From Caenorhabditis remanei (Eukaryota > Nematoda > Chromadorea > Rhabditida > Rhabditidae), in assembly GCF_010183535.1 (NCBI RefSeq), contig NC_071328.1, positions 15,624,001 to 15,688,000 of the forward strand: a stretch of DNA of 64,000 nucleotides, written 5' to 3'. The notes beneath the pieces were generated by a model. It was not told the origin of the DNA. It saw nothing but the letters and a program-made list of their open reading frames with translations, and made no database searches. The position numbers and the translations under genes are program-made. Of the stretch, positions 11,939-23,900 are shown one piece after another (position 1 is the first letter of the stretch; every line of letters begins with the position of its first letter).

Positions 11939-14900
11939 TTATCGACGAGTTGAATTAGTATTCGAAGAGGATCCGAAAGACGCGAAACTGAATGCATCAA
12001 TTTGATTCAATGGATCCGATTGGTTGAGTGGTGGTGGTGGACCATTGGTTCTGAAAAAGGGAAATATATATTAATTAGGCTGAAAATTAAAGAAAAATCG
12101 GGTTTTATAACTTTTTGAGGTGTTTTTCGGTTGAAAAATTAGATTTTTATACTAAAAAAACGTGTTTTTAATGATAAAATGCAACTTTAGGGGGGTTTTT
12201 GAGGTGAAAAACTCGGATTTTGGACACTTTTCGTGTTGAAAATCAGTTTTTTTGGGCTGAAAAGTCTCAAAAACCAAAATTAACAGAATGTGATTTTCAA
12301 CGAAAAAAAAACTAATAAAAACCCATTTTCGTTCAGAAAATCAGACTTTTGAACTGAAAATTGTATTTTTGAGGCATTTTTCAGTTGAAAAATCCTGATT
12401 TTAGACTCTTTTCGTGTTGAAAATCAGTTTTTTTTTTGGTTTTTTGTAAACCCCCAAAATTTCCCTCCAAAATGAGTCCCAGATAGCTGAAAATGTAAAA
12501 AATCGCGCATTTTCTCAATTCAAAAAAGTGGAAAAAAAAAATAGTGCGCGTGGGAGTCGACTGCTAAACTGTATGCCGCTTCTCAGGCCGCGGCATTCTA
12601 CCGACTGAGCCATGGAGGCACTCGGGGTGAAAAGGGGGCAATGTCTCCTCAAATACTCTTCGTCTCGTTGTCTCTCTGCGTCTCGTTTCTCCCTCATTGC
12701 TTATTCCCTTAAAACGTGCAAAAGTCTGCCGAAAAACACTAAAAACTGTAATTTTTATCCGAAAATCAATAAAAACCGGTTATTTGCCATAAAAATCCAA
12801 CCAAAAATCGCATTTCTAACCAAAAAAAAAGTCTGAAAATACGAAGAAAAACGGCAGAAAATTGAGATTTTTGATGCATTTTCAAGGTTTTATGACGATT
12901 TTTTATATTTGAGATTTCCAAAATTGAGATTTCCGGAAATTGGGAATTCGTTTGGAAATGTGTAGAAAAAACTCATTTTTAAGAAAAACTCCTTTTTAAG
13001 GTTTTTGACATGAAAATTCGGTGATTTTCAGTCCAAAAATCTGAAAAAGTCGCTCTGAAATCGTTTTTAAGCACATTTTCCCACAAATATCGATAGTAAG
13101 TCGTCTCTCTTTTCCATCTCATCGCGTTCTTTCTCTCCGTCTCTCTCTCTCTCTCTGTGAATACATAAAGGCGACATTGCCCCTTTCCCCCGAGTGCCTC
13201 CATGGTGCAGTCGGGTAAATCGGAACAAGGCATAGAAAACCTCTATGGCTCGGACTCCCATGCGCACATACTTGTCAACCGGGCCGACACGTGTCGGCTC
13301 GTAACTCGCGTCAAACTCAATATTATGAGCTGAAAAATATACCAAAATGTAGATCTCGACGAGTTCTATGCCCGTGATCTACTACCGGCCGGATGGCTAT
13401 TCGTTAATATGTCGCGGGTCGGGCTAGAATGGCTTTTTTGGCCATTTTCGCGTTTTTTGGCACTTTTTCCCGGCCCGCGGCATATTAACGAATAACCATC
13501 CGGCCCGCAGTAGGTCACGGATATAGAACTCGCCGAGATCTACATTTTGGTATATTTGTCAGCTCATAATATTCATTTTGACGTGAGTTACGAGCCGGCC
13601 CGTGTCGGCCCGTTTCGGCCCGGTTGACAAGTATGAAATAAAGGAAAAATGTCGAAAATCAAAATCAAAAAAGATTTGCCAGCACCGAGAGTCGAACCCC
13701 GGACATCAGATTAGTACCAAAATGTCAAAAACAAAAACAAAAAGCATTTGCCACCAGTGGGGCTCGAACCCTCGTTGTCAGATTGGTACCGAAATGTCAA
13801 AAACAGAAAGCAAAAAAAGTTTTGCTAGGCCCGGGTGTCGAACCCCAGGCCCTCCTAACCATAATACTACCTTTTTTTTCATTTCGAAATGTCTCGTATG
13901 GCCTGAAAATGTTCATAATGCATTTTTCATAATGTAATTCCTCAAGAAAAAAAAATAAACAGTGCGCGTGGGAGTCGAAGTACAGCCCTATTGCAATGCG
14001 CGAACAATCTACCCGACTGCGCCATGGAGGCACCCGATGCTTGGTGGCTAATGTCGCCTTTATGTATTCACATAGAAAGAGAGAGAGAGAGACGGGGAGA
14101 GAGACGCAGAGAGACAACGAGATGAAGAGTATTTGAGTAGACATTGCCCCCTTTCCCCCCAAGTGCCTCCATGGCGCAGTCGGGTAAAATCGTAACAAGG
14201 CATAGAAAACCTCTATGGCTCGGACTCCCATGCGCACTATTTTGTCTTTTTTCACTTTTTTTTGGAGGGATTTCACGATGAAAAATGGATTATAAACATT
14301 TTCAGACCACACGAAACATTTCGAAATGAAAAAAAGGTAGTATTATGGTTCCGAGGGTCTGGGGTTCGACTCTTGGTGCTGGCAAATCTTTTTTTGCATT
14401 TTGTTTTTTCCATTTTGGTACTAATCCAACGACAGGGGTTCGACCCCCACTGGTGGCAAAACTTTTTTGCTTTCTGTTTTTGACATTTCGGTACCAATCT
14501 AACGTCCGGGGTTCGACTCCGGGTGCTGGCAAATCTTTTTTGATTTTGATTTTAGACTGAAAACGTGTAGAAATGCTGATTTTTTCAATGAAAAAGTGAA
14601 ATTTCAGGTGCAAAACTCAATTTTCAGAGCAATTTGGGACAGAAAATGGTCGGAAACTCGTTAAGATCATTTTCAGCTCGAAAATTTCAGATTTTTAACG
14701 ATTTTTCAGCAAAAATCACATTTTCCCATCAAAAAACGTACCGAAAACTTTGATGAAGCATTCGTTTCTCCAATTTCTGCACATTTCCCTCTCCTAATTG
14801 GAATTTCGACGGGTCCGAGAGTTCCGTCACGCTTGGGGACCCTTTCATCAGTATCTGCAATTTTCAGATATTTCAGATAAGTATTTTCAGCCAAAATCTT

Positions 14901-17900
14901 CCAAAAATTAGGTATAGTTGAAATTCGATAGATTTTTGGGTATTTTAAGTCAATTTTTGGTCTTTTTCACCGATTTCAACCGATTTTTGCTAATTTTCAG
15001 TCAAAATTTGCCTATTTTTGACTAATTTCAGTCATTTTTAAACATTTTCAGCCGAATCTCATTCTAATCTATTTACAGCCAATCTCAGCCGATTTCAGCC
15101 AATCTTAACTCATTTTCAATAAAATTTCGCCGAATTTTTACTATTTTCAATCGAATTTCCGTCAATTTCAGTCGTTTTCAGCCGATTTTTGCTCATTTTC
15201 AGCCACAATTTGCCTATTTTCAACTAATTTCAGTCATTTTCAAAATTCTATAACGTTTTCAGTCGAATTTCCACCATTTCATAGTTATCAACGAGAAAAA
15301 CTTGATTTCCGCCGATTTCAGCCATTTTTTGACATGTTTCAATAATTTTAAGTCAAATTGTCCCAATTTTCGACCAATTTCGACCGATTTTCAGTCCAAT
15401 TTTGCCATTTTTAGACCACTTTCGACCGATTTCAGTAAATTTTCAGCCTTTTTCAGTTGATTTTTGCCTATTTTACCCAATTTCAGACCGATTTCGATCA
15501 ATTTCGACCAATTTCGGTAAAATTTCAGTCAATTTTCCATCAATTGCAGCCTATTTTGACTCATTTTCACTCGATTTCCGGTCTTTTTCTGCCAATTTCA
15601 GACCAATTTCAGTCAAATTGTCCCAATTTTCGACCAATTTCGACCATTTTCAGTCCAATTTTGGATCATTTTCAGCCATATTCAGTCAAATTTTCCCCAT
15701 TTTCGACCATTTTCAGCCGATTTTTGCTCATTTTCACTCATTTTTTCCCAATTTTCTCCCAATTTCCTTGTCTTACCGGTGTCTCCTGTACATTATCCAC
15801 ATGTTGTTGAGCCAATTGTCTCAATTCCACAATTCCAGTCGATTGTTGCTGTTGTTGAGGCATCGGTTGAACGGCGGCCGCCGGTTTGATTCTAGAAGCG
15901 ACGGACGGCGGTTCCGGTGGATTCGTCGCCAAGCGAAAATCCGATGGATTTTGTTGTTGGAGGGGCGGAGCTTGTTGAGTGGGCGGAGCTTGATGAGGGG
16001 GCGGAGCTTGTTGTTGATCTGGAAATCGGCGGTTTTTGGAGTGAAAAATCTGAATTTTTGAGCTAAAAAGTGGATTTTTAAGATCAAAATGATGTTTTTG
16101 AGCTAAAAATCTCCGTTTTTAAGCTAGAAATATCATTTTTGGACCGAAATTTATAAAGTTTCAGCTTAAAATCTCATTTTTCCAGTTAAAAAACAACGAT
16201 TTTCGGACGGAAATTCCCATTTTTGAGCTCCAATTACCATTTTTCCACAGAATTTTTGTCTGGAAATATAATTTTTGTGCTGAAAAACTGATTTTTAGTA
16301 TGCTTTGGGCTGAAAATCTCGATTTTCGGACTGCAACCTTCATTTTCAGCTCCGAAAGCCATTTTTGCCTCAAAATCTTGCTATTTGAGCTGAAAATCTC
16401 AATTTTCCGGTAAGAAATCGGCATTCGAGATAGGAAATTGAATTTCTGACGTAAAAATGCCAATTTTTAGGCTAGAAAATGACATTTTTAGACTGAAAAT
16501 GATAGATTTTGAGCTTGAAATCGCATTTTCAGGTTTAAAATGTCAGTTTCCGCACGGAAATTCCTATTTTTGAGCTATAATTGCCATTTTTCGTCTGAAA
16601 ATATAATTTTTGGCTGGAAATGTCAATTTTCAGATCTAAAATACGGTTTTCTTATTAAAATCCTAGTTTTTGAGCTGAAAATTCAAATTTTCACGTTGAA
16701 AATGCCAATTTTTAGCTTCAAATTTCAATTTTTCAGTCAGAAATACGATTTTTGGATCGGAATTGCAGTTTCTGGCTGAAAACATAGTTTTTGTGCTGGA
16801 AATGTCTTTTTTGAGCTGCAAAAACCATTTTTGTCTGAAAGTCTTGCTATTTGAGCTGAAAATCTCAGTTTTTGAGCCAAAAAATGTCAATTTTCAGCTC
16901 GAAAATACGATTTTTCATGTAAAAATCGCTCAAAACCCCATTTCTCCAGTCAAAATCCCACTAACATTGATTATTCTGAACCATTGGCTGAATTGGCGGT
17001 GCCATATTGAAATCTCCGAGTAAATCACTGAGTAAATCGACATTGCTCTGCTTAGAAGAGGGCGGAGCTTGTGGGGCGGCTCCTTGAGCTCCAGGAGTCT
17101 GTTGTGGAGCATGATATTGAGGTTGAGTGGCCCAGGGTGTCTGAAAATGAGATTTTTCCACAAAAATGGGGTATTTAGGGTCAAAAAACACAGAAAAAGC
17201 TGAAAATTGTCTGAAAATCTCGAAAATTTCAGCCAAATCTCGTTTTTCTCACCTTCAACTCAGCGGGCGTCGCGTGCCACGGTGACGGAGCTCCCGGAAT
17301 CGGCGTAAATCGATTTGGAGCAGCAGCCGGAGCTCCCGGAGCCACAGAAGTGGGCGGAGCCACCACATGTTGATGTTGAGCAGAAGGGGGCGGAGCCGAG
17401 ATCGGAGCTCCGAGTGGCGGATGTTGGTACGTCGGTTGAGCCGGTGGCGGTATCGATTGGTATGATGGGTACTGTGGCGGAGGGGGCGGGGCTTGTTGAG
17501 AAGTGGGCGGAGCTTGGTATTGTTGAGTTGGGGGCGGAGCTTGCTGCGTGGGCGGAGCCTGATAAGAATGGAATCCTGGATGATTCGGTGACACTGACGA
17601 AGTGGGCGGAGCTTGATAGCCTCCTGGAGCCCCAGAAGGAGGCGGAGCCTGATATTGATGGGCGGGGCCTCCGTAGACTGGTGGACGAGGAGGGGGCGGA
17701 GCTTGTTGGAGTGCAGGAAGCGGAGCCTGATATTGATATCCCTGAGTGGGCGGAGCTTGATAAGATCCTTGACTTCCAGCATGACTTGGAGCCGGTGACG
17801 GAGCATAGGACGCTGGGGGCGGAGCCTGATAAGTGGGCGGAGCTTGGTATTGGTGTCCTGGAGGCGGGGCTTGTTGAGAAGTGGGCGGAGCCTGATAAGA

Positions 17901-20900
17901 TCCTTGAATTGGAACCGGTGATGGAGCATACCCAGTGGGCGGAGCTTGGTGCTGAGTGGGCGGAGCCTGATAGGATCCTTGACTCGGAACCGGTGATGGC
18001 GAATATCCAGTGGGCGGAGCCTGATAAGAAGTGGGCGGAGCTTGGTATTGGTATCCTGGAGGAGGCGGGGCTTGCTGAGAATTGGGCGGCGCTTGATAGC
18101 CTCCTGGTCCTCCTGGAGCTCTAGGAGTGGGCGGAGCTTGTTGTCCATAGGCTCCGCCCACTTCTGGCACAACTCTCGGCACACTATAAGAACTTGGAGG
18201 CGGCCCTGGATACGGTTGCTGGTAGGCGGGGCTTCCAGGAGGCGGAGCTTGGAAAGGGGCGTGGCTTGCGAATCGTTGGCTCCGTGAGCTCACAGGGAAA
18301 TCGCAAATGCTGCTCGGCGTCGGGGAGGGCGGTCCTGGAGGCGGAGCCTGTGAATAGGCTCCGCCCACTTCTTGGGATTCTGAAGGCGGCATCTGATTCC
18401 CGGCTTTTCTGGCTCGATAACTATCCAGAAAATCGCCGAGACGGGGACCTGAAGCTCCGCCCCTTGGAGGTGGTGGATAGGCTCCGCCCCCTGGAGGTGG
18501 TCTCGAGGCTCCGCCTCCTCCACCGAAATCCATAAGAGCACTTTGAGCCTCTCGAGACATTCGCAATTGATTCATGTGGTGCTCGGCTTCCTTCTGAGCG
18601 CGTTCCTTTTTTTCGAGCTCTTCGCGATCTGAAATTATATTGATGAGGGGGAGTTTCAGAGAGTTTTTCAGCATTTTTTGGGTGTTTTCAGAGCATTTTA
18701 TTCCAAAATTCGACATTTTCAGTCAAAATCTATCAAAATTTTCATTTAACTACTTACAGCCAATCTCAGACGATTTCAGCCATTCTTAACTCATTTTCAG
18801 TCAAATTTCGCCGAATTTTTACTATTTTCAATCGAATTTCAGTCAATTTCAGTCGTTTTCAGCCGATTTTTTGCTCATTTTCAGTCAAAATTTGTCTATT
18901 TTCGACTAATTTGAGTCATTTTTAAAACATTTTCAGTCGAACCTTATTCTAATCTATTACAGCCAATCTCAGCCGATTTCAACCAATCTTAAGCTCATTG
19001 TAAGCCGTTTCCAGTTATTTTTTGAGTTTTTTTCAGCCGAATTTTCAGCATTTTCAGAGAATTTTCAGTCAAAATCTTCCAAAAATTAGATGTAGTCGAA
19101 ATTCGGTAAATTTTGGAGCAACTTCAGCCAAATTTCGCTATTTTCAGCTTTTTTGAGCATTTTCGGCCAAATATTTGTCATTCTCAGTCAAAATCTTACA
19201 AAAATTAGGTATCGCTGAAATTTGCTAGACTTGGGTATTTTCCGCCAAAAATTGACAATTTTCAGTCCATTTTCAGAATTTTTGAGTATTTTCAGTCAAA
19301 TTCATTCAAATGTTTCAAAAAAATTCCGCTTTTTTAAGTCACTTTCAGTATTTTCAGCGAAATTTCGGTATTTTCACACGAATTTTGAATAGATTCTTGG
19401 TCATTTTCAGATTATCGCTAAAATTTAGTAAATTTTTGGATTTTATCAGTCAAAATTTGCCTATTTTTGACTAATTTCAGCCAATTCTTGCACATTTTCA
19501 GCCAAATCCCGCCATTTTCAGATATTTCAGATAAGTATTTTCAGCTAAAATCTTCCAAAAGTTAGGTATAGCTGAAAATCGGTCGATTTTTGGCTATTTT
19601 CAGTCAATTTTCGGTCTTTTTCAGCAAATTTTTATTGATTTCAGACCGAGACCGATTTCAACCGATTTTTGCTTATTTTCAGTCAAAATTTGCACTATTT
19701 CCGACTAATTTCAGTCATTTTTAAAACATTTACAGCCGAATCTTATTCTAATCTATTACAGCCGATTTCAGCCATTCTTATCTCATTTTGAGCCGATTTT
19801 GGCTAATTTTCAGTCAAATTTTGCCCTTTTTCGACCATTTTCAGTCAATTTTCAGCCATTTTTGCTCATTTTCAGCCATTTTCAGCTCAAAAAAACAACT
19901 CACACTGCTCCTCCATAGCGTGTACTGGAATCGCGAACTGATCACATCTCGCCATGAGTTGTCTCATTTTCAGTCAAATTTCGCCTATTTTCGCCTAATT
20001 TCAGTCAAATTTCGCCTATTTTCCACCAATTCCTCCGATTTTGGCTCATTTTCAGTCAAATTTTGTCTATTTTGAGCTAATTTTAGCCAATTTTATAACG
20101 TTTTCAGTCAAATTTCCACCATTTCATTCTTATCAACGAGAAAAACTTATTCTAATCTATTTCAGCCGATTTCAGCCATTCTTATCTCATTTGGAGCCGA
20201 TTTTGGCTAATTTTCAGTCAAATTTTGCCCTTTTTCGACCATTTTCAGTCAATTTTCAGCCATTTTTTGCTCATTTTCAGCCATTTTCAGCTCAAAACAA
20301 CAACTCACACTGCTCCTCCATAGCGTGTACTGGAATCGCGAACTGATCACATCTCGCCATGAGTTGTCTCATTTTCAGTCAAATTTCGCCTATTTTCGCC
20401 TAATTTCAGTCAAATTTCGCCTATTTTCCACCAATTCCTCCGATTTTGGCTCATTTTCAGTCAAATTTTGTCTATTTTGAGCTAATTTTAGCCAATTTTA
20501 TAACGTTTTCAGTCAAATTTCCACCATTTCATTCTTATCAACGAGAAAAACTTATTCTAATCTATTACAGCCGATTTCAGCCATTCTTATCTCATTTTGA
20601 GCCGATTTTGGCTAATTTTCAGTCAAATTTTGCCCTTTTTCGACCATTTTCAGTCAATTTTCAGCCATTTTTTTGCTCATTTTCAGCCATTTTCAGCTCA
20701 AAAAAACCACTCACACTGCTCCTCCATGGCGTGTACTGGAATCGCGAACTGATCACATCTCGCCATGAGTTGTCGATAGAATTGTTCACCTTCTTCACAT
20801 TTTCTCTGTACATCTTGAAATACTTCATACGATGCACACAATTCGACGACCCGTCGTTCGTATTCCTCTTTTTTCGTCGATAATTCCGATCGCTCTTCGA

Positions 20901-23900
20901 AAAAATCGGCGTTCGCATCGGTGAACGCGCGGAGAATCGCGTCTTGAGCCGTCGCGTTGAGACGAATCAGTTTTTGAGCGTCCGAGTGCTTTTCCAGCTC
21001 TTTGTGCATTATTTCTTCGGCTCCTGAATGAGAGAAAATTAAGTTTTAGAGGGATTTCCGGTGAAAAAATCGTAAAAATTATGATTTTTAAGTAAAAATG
21101 GCTGAAAATTTGCTGAAAACCAGAATTTTCGACTGGTTTCCCCGAGTTTTCATCGATTTTCGATGAAAATCCAAATTCCTATGTTTTCAGAGTATTTTTG
21201 GTAAATTTTTGACTGAAAATACTCAAAAAATGCTGAAAATTGACTGAATTAGTCTCAGAATGAGAGAATACTGATTACTACGTTCAGAAGTTAGGTATAG
21301 TTGAAGAATGGCTGAAAATTTAATAAAAATTCTACTGAAAACGCGGAAAATAGTATTTTCAGAGAATTTTCAGCGTTTTCAGTTAAACTTCTATGAATTT
21401 TCCAGTCATTTTCAGCTTTTTTTGAGTTTTAGTCAAATTTTCGGCATTTTCAGAGCATTTTACGCCGGAAAAAAGCCGATTTCAGTCATTTTTTTGAGTA
21501 TTTTCACACAAAAATTGGCAATTTTCAGCCAAATTCACAGCATGTTCACCCAAAATCTTCCAAAAGTTAGTTATAGCTGTGTTTCATGGATTTTGCTCAA
21601 TTTTAGTGAGGTTTTTAGCATTTTCAGCCAAATTTCGTCATGAAAAGACTCAAAATTGGTAGAAAATGATTCAAAAATGAGAATTTTCGGCTATTTTTTT
21701 CACATTTTTGAATAATTTGTGATTTCAGCCAATTTCATAATTTCTGTTAAGCAAATTAGTGTTGTTAGGTAGTTTTCCAGTCAGAGACCCATTTTCAGCC
21801 ATTTCTATTTAAAAAACCATAATTTTCAGTCGTTTTTCGATCGATTTTCATAGGAAATTGATGAAATCTCGTAAAAACCAGTCGAAAATTCTGATTATCA
21901 GCCATTTTCGGTCAAATTTCGACGGTTTCTAGTCTATTCTAAACAATTTTCAGCCGAATTTTCACCGTTTCAATCTTATCTATTTCAGCCAATCTTAACT
22001 CATTTTCAGTCAAATTTCGTCTATTTTCGACTAATTTCATTCGAATTTTTACTATTTTCAGTCGAATTTCCATCAATTTTAATCGTTTTCAACCGATTTC
22101 TAGTTAATTTTCAACCAAAATATCTTTTCCGTCTGACTGTGTGTCCGGATGTTCGAATTTTCTCTCTTCTGCCAATTTCTGGGTCATTTTCAGCTAGAAA
22201 TACCTAATTTTAACAAGAAACGCGCCTACGGTGCGCCAGATAACCATCTACCAATTTCTGGGTCATTTTCAACCGATTTTCAACCGAATATCGCCACTTT
22301 TGCACCAAAAACGCGTCTAAGGCGCACCAGACTCCACGTATAGTGAATTTCAGCCAATTTCAACCAATTTTTGCTCATTTTAAGCCACATTTTGTCTATT
22401 TTCAATCAATTTCAGTCAGCTTTCAGTCGTTTTCTGCCAAATCTTCACCATTTCAATGTTATCTATTTCAGCCAATCTCAGCCGATTTCAGCCAATCTTA
22501 AGCCGTTTTTATCTGATTTCCCGTCGAATTTCCACCAATTTCAGCCAATTTTCGGTCAATTTTCAGCCCCAACTCACCTCTCTCATTGGTTCCAATCAAT
22601 TTGCTCGATATATCGTCTGCTTTGAGCGTCGCTTCCAGTTGAGCAATGAATTGTTTTCTCTGCTCAATCATTTCCAACACTTTATTCACCATTTCACGCA
22701 TTCGTCTCTCTTGTTCACTTGGCACCTCCGATGAGCTTTCTGCAAAAACAGCGAATTTCTATGATAAAACTCAAAAAAATCGCTGAAAAACTTCTCAAGG
22801 CGCGAATTTTATGTGATTTTCAGTCAATTTCAGCTCACTTTAGACCGCTATCAGCCGATTTTGGCTCATTTTCAGACAAATTTTGCCTATTTTCGACCAA
22901 TTTCAGCCAATTTTCGTCTAAATTCCTAACTTAATCAGTTCGAGATCGAATTTCTGATCCTACGACCCTTTTCCAGTGCAATTTCAGCCTTTTCTCACGA
23001 GAATGATGTTTGCAGCAAATTTCTCTATCTGAATGATCGCGATGGACTCTGAAACTGGGAAAAGTGCACAAAAAGGGTTCAAACTGCAGGAAAATTTGCC
23101 AAAAACTCGATAAAATTCCAATTTTCCTGTAGTTTGAACCACTTTTTGCACTTTTACCAGTTTCAGAGCCCATCGTTATCAGCAAGATGAGGAAAATTGC
23201 AATCATTCTGATAAGTAAAGACTGAAATTCTATTAGAAAAATGTCAAAGGGACCAGAAATTAGAAAAGAAACCAATTTCAGATCGAAATTCGATCGATTT
23301 TAAGGTTTTCAACATAAATAATACATTTTTTTGCATATTTTGAAGGTAAATTCAGTGATTTTCAGTACAAAAACTTGAAAAAAATCGCTCTGAAATCGTT
23401 TTTCAGCACATTTTCCCTCTAATATCGGTAAGGTCGTCTTTTTTTTCCATCTCGTTGCATCTCTCTGCGTCTCTCTCTCTCTCTCTCACTCTCTGTGTGA
23501 ATATATAAAGAAGACATTGGCCCCATTCCCCCGGGTGCCTCCATGGCGCAGTCGGATAGGCATAGGGTTATAACATAGATCAAATCGGTTCGACTCCCAC
23601 GCGTACCATTTTTTGCTTTTTTTTTAATTAAGAAATTGGGCGATTTTATACATTTTCAGCTATCAGGATTTCATTTTGGAGGGAAATTTGGAGTTTTTGA
23701 CCGAAAAAAACAGATTTTCCAGCTTTTTTTTTGAAATTTTTGGGCTGCAAAATTGGGAGTTCGTGGACTTTTCAGTCCAAAAAAAGTGTCCAGAAAAAAG
23801 TCATTTTACACGAATTCAAGATATCAAAATCACCATACTTGTCAAACCGGGCCGGCTCGTAACTCGCGTCAAAATGAATATTATGAGCTGAAAAATATAC

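Noticed and set aside
15402..16061. Long + strand open frame rich in Phe/Ser over the ego-2-like intron and exon 13
   Set aside because: It reads through TTTTCAG-repeat intron sequence and the antisense of exon 13; composition is that of the repeat and no start or splice context supports it.
17255..18184. Two long open frames (one per strand) rich in KLRPL and AEP over exon 11
   Set aside because: They are frame shadows of the QAPP repeat exon; period-15 repeats keep other frames open.
23534..23608. Functional tRNA gene
   Set aside because: A and B boxes are good, but the acceptor, D and anticodon stems do not form a proper cloverleaf, and relatives are multi-copy inside larger repeats.
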